NCBI GenBank assembly: GCA_963281255.1 | Contig: OY725488.1 | Location: 8,219,524 to 8,283,523, forward strand | DNA length: 64,000 nucleotides | Reading direction: 5' to 3' | Source of the DNA: Aphrocallistes beatrix | Lineage: Eukaryota > Porifera > Hexactinellida > Sceptrulophora > Aphrocallistidae | Part shown: positions 58,889 to 64,000 of the stretch, one piece after another | How the letters are laid out: each line of letters opens with the position of its first letter | Numbering within the stretch: the first letter of the stretch is position 1 | The notes under the pieces: generated by a model | What the model saw: only the letters and a program-made list of their open reading frames with translations | The model's database searches: none | What the model was told of the DNA's origin: nothing | Translations under genes and position numbers: made by a program

Positions 58889-60063
58889 GTAAGTTGATTG
58901 ATTTCTAAAATATTTTGGAGCTAGGGAGTTCCACTTATGGCATGAACAGCTTCCTGTGTCCGTCCGTATGTAATGCGCTGGATCCTGGGAAGACTAACAG
59001 TCTCACAAGGGCCCTTCCTTGCTGCGCTACGCGGCCTGCGGACAATTGAGTCCAGTTCAGTCGTACTTTGGCGACTCTCTCCTATCGAGAAATTTTCAAC
59101 TTTTGAGAAATTTCACAAAGGCATAATAGCAGTCAGTATGAACCAAGTACACTAATTTCATGGCCATCGTGCTATATCCAGATTCATTGAATTATACACA
59201 AATGACATAATAGTGCAATCAGCACCTTCTGTCCATTTGCATTGTTAATGATCCAGTGTGTTCCACCAACCGGATCACTTTTGAAAATTTTGTTGTTTTT
59301 TAGTTATAATCAAAAAGGTACATAGCAGTCTAAGTAATTTCGAAGGGATGGATTCAAATTTCATACCGAGGTTGTTTTTCAATAATAATATTCCATCTTT
59401 TCACTAAATTTCAACCTTATTTCACATATTCGGATAAAGAATAATTTAAGGAACGATTTAAATTGAGAAGATAAATATGCAAGATCTACTCTACTCTATA
59501 TTTCAAATGGTCACCGGATTGGCCATTAAGATGGATGGATAAAGGAATATTTTGTTACTTACTCGAGAAAATTCGAGTATCAGACGGAAATATCTACCTG
59601 CAGGCCCGGCGGAAGCACTTTTCATTTGGTCGGGCCCAAAGCTAAAATTATTTTTTTTGCTTTTTAACAGTATTTCCTGATTCAGATAGGAAATATTTAA
59701 TGCATATTATACACACGTATACACACGTGTTCGCCGAGCTCTAATGTAAACAGCATGCGCTAGATACAGAAATTTCGTTATCGACATAAATATTCGAGCT
59801 CAATTTTTGGTCGGGCCCGGGCCCGATTGGCCCGACCGCTTCCGTCGGGCCTGTAACCTTCAATTATGACACCATTATCACCTTTTTATAATTATAAATT
59901 TCAGTTTTCCGAGCATAATCAAAATCATATAGTAACCTGTTCTGCCTAAAATATTCAACATATTGTATCCAAATTACTTGTTGTCCATTATCTTAGGAAG
60001 GTGTTATATAATCCCATCCCATCTTTGAAAGTTTTTTATATTGTTGAATTTATAACTCTTTAG
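58889..60063. other. Copy 2 intron 3 with one hAT-like MITE
   Basis: 1175 bp against 7317 bp in copy 1. It contains the MITE at 59601-59853, whose ends are CAGGCCCGGCGGAAGC and GCTTCCGTCGGGCCTG, and a short Helitron-like A fragment at about 59868-59930. The short ORF at 58973-59155 is not conserved in copy 1. Confidence 0.55.
59601..59853. mobile_element. MITE with CAGGCCCGGCGGAAGC ends
   Basis: The 16-bp inverted ends differ by one base. A further inner inverted pair uses GGTCGGGCCC. Non-coding and probably hAT-like. Confidence 0.6.
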
Positions 60064-60236
60064 GAATTAACGAAACCTTTGAGAGGTTTGAAGATAATTT
60101 CAATCAATCATCAATCGGTAGAGCAGTGTCTACAGTGAATGATAGGAATACTAAGAACTCTCTTTCTATTCAAGAAGCATACCTGAGGGACTTTTCTACT
60201 TATCACATGTCATCTGTGAATTTCCAATTATTCCGA
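60064..60236 (+). CDS. RNF213-like: Copy 2 exon 4
   Basis: Acceptor CTTTAG, donor CGA|GTAATT, 173 nt, homologous to 23383-23555; NETFERFEDNFNQSSIGRAV is kept. Confidence 0.8.
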
Positions 60237-60330
60237 GTAATTTTATATAAGATTTAGTTTAACTTAACAACAGTTGAGTTGAAGGAAAACTTTATAATTT
60301 TGTGATTTTTTATTTTCTTTACATTTCTAG

Positions 60331-60797
60331 ACTCTATATATCATGCTGTCCATTGCTGCTTCTAAACACAGGGGAACGAGAATGGGTGGAGGTGTAGCAG
60401 AAGACTATGCACACCCTGATAAGCTACCAGAAGTAACTATTCCTAGTATACACATAGCTTATCATCTGATACGGAGAAGAATAGTCTTTGTTAATGAAGC
60501 GTTCAGTCTCGGGATTCAGCTGCCTCATGGACATGTTATTAATCTTGGAGATTGGTACCGAAATCCGAAAACTTTTTTTGAGTTGAGATATATTGATTTT
60601 ACGATCTTTGAAATCGCTATTGAAAAATGTTTAGAAGAAGTGCAACATTTGAAGCAACATACATCTCCTACAGAATTTAATAGAAATGCTGTACAGTATC
60701 ATAATTTTGTTGATATTGTTTCGAATTACAGCAGTTTGATAGAAGAAAATTGGAATCTATTCCTAAATGACTTTAGTGATAATATGGATTCTCTGAG
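60331..60797 (+). CDS. RNF213-like: Copy 2 exon 5
   Basis: Acceptor TTTCTAG, donor AG|GTAAAT, phase 0 to 2, homologous to 24822-25285 with one extra codon. The N-terminal half is nearly identical to copy 1 and the C-terminal half is clearly diverged. Confidence 0.8.
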
Positions 60798-61096
60798 GTA
60801 AATTTGATTATATCTTTTGTTCCTTTTATAACCGCTCTATGCATTTATATCCTTTACCTTGATATGTGTGTAAATCTTATACGTGCTATATTTAAAACGC
60901 TAGGACTTTTGTTCGAATTGATTGAAAAACTGGCAAGACGGAAGGATATGAAAATTCGAGTTAATTCTCAGAAACGTTACCCTCGCGAACAACGAGAGAT
61001 TCCTCTATTATAAATTGTGTAGAACATGTTTATTGCCTTATTTAATTGTATTCCTTTATCCTTTATTCGATTTTGTCATTATATACCTTTGTTTAG

Positions 61097-61229
61097 GTCA
61101 AAGTGGGAAGGTGTTAAATGCCTGGCAATATTTTTCACTCATTTTTTTGATAAAAAAATACTTGAAGAAGTCAGTTTGAAGCTGAAATCAACAGTTATCT
61201 TACAAGAAGCGCTTAACAGAATTTATAAA
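61097..61229 (+). CDS. RNF213-like: Copy 2 exon 6
   Basis: Acceptor GTTTAG, donor AAA|GTAATC, homologous to 27748-27877 with one extra codon; SKWEGVKCLAIFF. A short Helitron-like B head lies in the intron before it (about 60893-61000). Confidence 0.8.
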
Positions 61230-61330
61230 GTAATCACACATACTTGTACCTATATTTTATCTCAATGAATGTTGAACTTCATACATATATATTTTTGTGC
61301 TATCTCTATTTATATATCTATCTATTTCAG

Positions 61331-61407
61331 ATAGTAACTCAGGAGGATGTCAATTTCAAATCTTTATTTGTAGTCAAAGCAATCTTAGACACATTGAAAA
61401 TATTCAC
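61331..61407 (+). CDS. RNF213-like: Copy 2 exon 7, last exon in the window
   Basis: Acceptor ATTTCAG, donor CAC|GTGAGT, 77 nt like 28711-28787. The next expected exon (like 29234-29320) is not found up to 64000; the intron is invaded by a 1.85-kb foldback. Confidence 0.8.
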
Positions 61408-62020
61408 GTGAGTAATTTTTCGATGTAACCCATATTTGCAATATAATAAACAGTATTGATATAATTGTATTATATAGCACGCTTTGCGAACTTGCATAGT
61501 AGTCAGGTCAATATGATGTATGACCCCAAAATAATTGCAAGAAATTGTTTTATTGCATTTTTCCGTAGTATCATGTCTTAAGAGTGACATACTAAAAGTT
61601 TACCGAAATCAGACTATCCGAAAGTGGATTGGTACCACACCGTCGTTGACCCCGGACTATGCAAATCGCCGGTTTTGAAAACGGATATTTAAACTTTCAA
61701 ATGATTGCAGATCATTTTTATTGTCATATTCGTGCTTAGCATCAAATTTCCGACAATTTGATATATATATTGACTATATTTTGGGCAAATATTTTCTGAT
61801 CCTCCCTAGCAACGGCCTGGAATGTGAAAATTCCGATATCCAAATTTGGTAGAAACCATATCGAGTGACCCCTTGTTTTTCTCGGCTATGCTTGCTGAGT
61901 ACGAATTTCTTAATATAAATAGTCTAAATGTTAGTTTTAAAATATTATTACTTGCGGCTGGTGGCATAAATGTATTATTAATGGAAACAAACAAATAAAA
62001 TTTAAAATTTGATTTCCATC

Positions 62021-62299
62021 TCAACTGGGTCTTGGATTGCTGCAGAAAACACTAGCACAGCTTTGTAAGACGGAATCCTCTTTCATCAACCAGTGTAGAG
62101 CAGACTTCTCACACCGAGCGAATGCGTGTAGAAAAGGCAGGCTGTCATAGATGTCGTTCTCAAACGCCTGATATATAACCTTTATGTCATACAATACGGT
62201 TGGTTTCCCTTTATCCGAGTAGAAGTATATCTTTGTACTGTTGTTAATTTCGTGATACCTGAAAGACAGCCACTTACAGCCTCCGCCACGAAATTTCAC
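62021..62299 (-). pseudogene. Transposon ORF fragment (LPFLHAF motif), inverted
   Basis: The minus-strand frame has LPFLHAFARCEKSALHWL, resembling the LPxLHAFTGCDTTSAF block of a protein type I recall from invertebrate repeats. In that type this block lies upstream of a Cys-rich tail. Here the tail is on the opposite strand, so the piece was inverted. Confidence 0.35.
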
Positions 62300-62346
62300 T
62301 CTCTGAGGAGTTCCTTCCAGGTGATGTTGTGGAAGGGCATGACTGA

Positions 62347-62627
62347 TTATATGGAGGTCACGAATGGGGATGGGACTGTCAAGATAACAGCCTAATCCCA
62401 GTCATGATGGACGCTAACCCTGTATCCGAAGCACTACTGAAAATGATTTATTGTAACTGTTCTACTGGCTGTAGTAGTCTCAGATATAGCTGCAGGAAAC
62501 AAGGACTAAACAGCTCTCAAGTATGCGGACGATGCCAAGAGAACAACTGCGACAATGTGAGCGAAAGAATTGCATCAGATGATGAAACGAAAGATAAAAC
62601 TGAAATACGAGCATATCTATCAATCTA
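62347..62627 (+). pseudogene. Transposon ORF fragment with Cys-rich tail
   Basis: The frame reads EWGWDCQDNSLIPVMMDA, then a Cys-rich tail YCNCSTGC, YSCRKQGL, QVCGRCQENNC. A CxCxxGC...CxCRKxGL...CxxCxxxxC pattern after LIPxxM is typical of that repeat-encoded protein type. It lacks its N-terminal part and is cut by the MITE at 62628. Confidence 0.4.
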
Positions 62628-62835
62628 CAGTCAACTCCGCTTAAGAGGACTACAGGTTAATCGGGCCGACAGCTTAATCAGACCACTTTTGTTAGGACCG
62701 GATTATTTATCACACATACCTAGAAGCTAATGGAAAATATAGACACGTATATCTATATATTTTGAATAGGATTCTCTGCTTAATCGGACCAAAATGTCCT
62801 CTCACAGATGTGATCCTATTAAGCGGAGTCGAGTG
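62628..62835. mobile_element. pogo/Tigger-like MITE, diverged third copy
   Basis: CAGTCAACTCCGCTTAAG at the left and TTAAGCGGAGTCGAGTG at the right, flanked by TA; 208 bp. Related to 17447-17634 but with more changes. Confidence 0.55.
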
Positions 62836-63376
62836 TATTTAACAATCTATCCCATCTAATTTTCCATTTTTAAATTTCATAGGTGTTAAAAGAGTCAAAT
62901 TTATGAGTTTTTTCCCATTAAAAATACACTTATGCCACCAGTCGTAAGTAATAATATTTTAAAACTAACATTTAGACTATTTATATTAAGAAATTCGTAC
63001 TCAGCAAGCATAGCCGAGAAAAACAAGGGGTCACTCGATATGGTTTCTACCAAATTTGGATATCGGAATTTTCACATTCCAGGCCGTTGCTAGGGAGGAT
63101 CAGAAAATATTTGCCCAAAATATAGTCAATATATATATCAAATTGTCGGAAATTTGATGCTGAGCACGAATATGGCAATAAAAATGATCTGCAATCATTT
63201 GAAAGTTTAAATATCCGTTTTCAAAACCGGCGATTTGTATAGTCCGGGGTCAACGACGGTGTCGTACCAATCCACTTTCGGATAGTCCGATTTCGGTAAA
63301 CTTTTAGTATGTCACTCTTAAGACATGATACTACGGAAAAATGCAATAAAACAATTTCTTGCAATTATTTTGGGGT

Positions 63377-63770
63377 TAGGATAATTTGCTTCCTATTTTG
63401 ACCCGACTATAGCGTGGCTAGCGAATAATTCGTGTCTACAGAGTCTCCCTGTCGGCACCTGGGAATTGACGAATTCAGAGGCCCAGGGCCGTGCCAGTAA
63501 TGCAAACTGACCAGTTCAAATCTGAACATAATTCTTCTAGACTTGGTATTTGACCAGATTCTCACAGGTTGTGACCAGGTCAACCGGTGATATTGAAATT
63601 AAAATGCACTGAAAGAAAGTGGACTCATCTACGTAGTTATTATCCTAATAAATGTAATTATTTTGATTTAATATACATAGTATAGTGCTTAGTTCTAGTT
63701 GGTTGTGAAATAAATTTCAATTTATTTTTTTAAGATTAATGTTAAATAATACCAGAATGTTTTTGACTTT
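63377..63770. other. Unassigned intron sequence with a worn Helitron-like 3' end
   Basis: GTGTCTACAGAGTCTCCCTG at about 63432 resembles the GC-rich 3' block of subfamily B in reverse. The rest is AT-rich without exon or repeat ends that I can identify. Confidence 0.35.
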
Positions 63771-63908
63771 TACGGCCATGCAAACCTATTTTAACTACTG
63801 GTCAAACCTAATTAGAGAGCATCAACATCCCCCATGAAAAATCATGGGGGATGTTGATGCTCTCTAATTAGGTTTGACCAGTAGTTAAAATAGGTTTGCA
63901 TGGCCGTA
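63771..63908. repeat. Perfect inverted repeat, 67-bp arms with a 4-base loop
   Basis: Arms 63771-63837 and 63842-63908 are exact reverse complements with AAAA as the loop. The outer end reads TACGGCCATGC and the apex CCCATGA/TCATGGG. Non-coding. It may be a very young MITE, an inverted duplication or an assembly artefact. Confidence 0.85.
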
Positions 63909-64000
63909 CTGAAAATATTCGAATTACAATCTCTAAAGACCATAATTACTAAGATTGTTTGAATACACGAAATTTTAGACCTAGTCAAACTTGGGACATA

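Larger units (their letters stand above)
48322..61407 (+). pseudogene. RNF213-like: RNF213-like copy 2, probable young pseudogene (3' end outside window)
   Basis: Exons: 48322-57840, 57906-58071, 58445-58888, 60064-60236, 60331-60797, 61097-61229, 61331-61407; later exons lie beyond the right edge. Splice sites and phases are those of copy 1. The first exon is 9519 nt, still divisible by three, but codon 1641 (53242-53244) and codon 2149 (54766-54768) are TAA. Both follow single or few base changes relative to copy 1 (GAA to TAA at the first). The first Walker B reads FFDDANTS instead of FFDEANTS. All other family motifs are kept and the downstream exons are open. It could also be a null allele or carry assembly errors. 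Confidence 0.75.
61524..63376. repeat. Large foldback element with ~465-bp inverted arms
   Basis: Arms at 61524-61990 and 62911-63376 are near-perfect reverse complements (outer end ACCCCAAAATAATTGCAAG). The central ~920 bp contains rearranged transposon ORF pieces (62021-62299 minus, 62347-62627 plus) and a pogo-like MITE (62628-62835). It lies within copy 2 intron 7. Confidence 0.75.

Overview
Metazoan nuclear DNA, AT-rich and full of transposons, most likely from an invertebrate; the species cannot be fixed from sequence alone. The evidence is GT-AG introns in consistent phases, metazoan-type transposons (CR1/L2-like RT, Tc1, pogo/Tigger-like MITEs, hAT-like MITEs, Helitron-like elements, long foldbacks) and a protein family best known from animals. 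The main content is a tandem array of giant RNF213/mysterin-like AAA+ ATPase genes, all on the + strand. Three copies are touched: copy 0 (only its last two coding exons, 18-940), copy 1 (4364-43947, whole), and copy 2 (48322 to beyond the right edge). The spacing between the starts of copies 1 and 2 is about 44 kb, and their upstream flanks are also homologous.

Copy 1 can be traced through 24 coding exons whose splice phases agree throughout. A 9.6-kb first coding exon holds an N-terminal Cys-rich zinc-ribbon-like motif, a CBM20-like beta region, a long helical arm and two intact Walker A/B modules. It is followed by 23 small exons covering the rest of the AAA core and the C-terminal shell. 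The exon chain runs through the places where vertebrate RNF213 carries its RING finger and its RZ finger, and neither is present. One base appears to be missing in a C run at 42268-42271. Read literally this causes a stop at 42283 and loses the last ~160 residues, although the downstream exons are still recognisable.

Copy 2 keeps the same exon structure, in frame over 9519 nt of its first exon, but has two in-frame TAA codons (53242 and 54766) and a changed first Walker B (DE to DD). It looks like a young pseudogene or null allele. Several tracts of copies 1 and 2 are identical, synonymous sites included, between diverged tracts, which suggests gene conversion.

The introns of copy 1 are swollen by transposons compared with the same introns of copy 2 (for example 7.3 kb against 1.2 kb). 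They carry a rolling-circle-like repeat family with 5' TC and 3' CTTG ends, nested pogo-like MITEs, a degenerate Tc1 element, a CR1/L2-like RT fragment, foldback palindromes, and an isolated decayed RING finger. The last 2.5 kb of the window holds a 1.85-kb foldback inserted in a copy 2 intron and a perfect 67-bp-arm hairpin.

RNF213 in vertebrates is a cytosolic dynein-like ATPase and ubiquitin ligase acting in lipid-droplet biology and defence against intracellular pathogens. A tandem array with decaying members, converted tracts and no recognisable ligase fingers fits birth-and-death evolution of a defence-type gene family, but that role is inferred.
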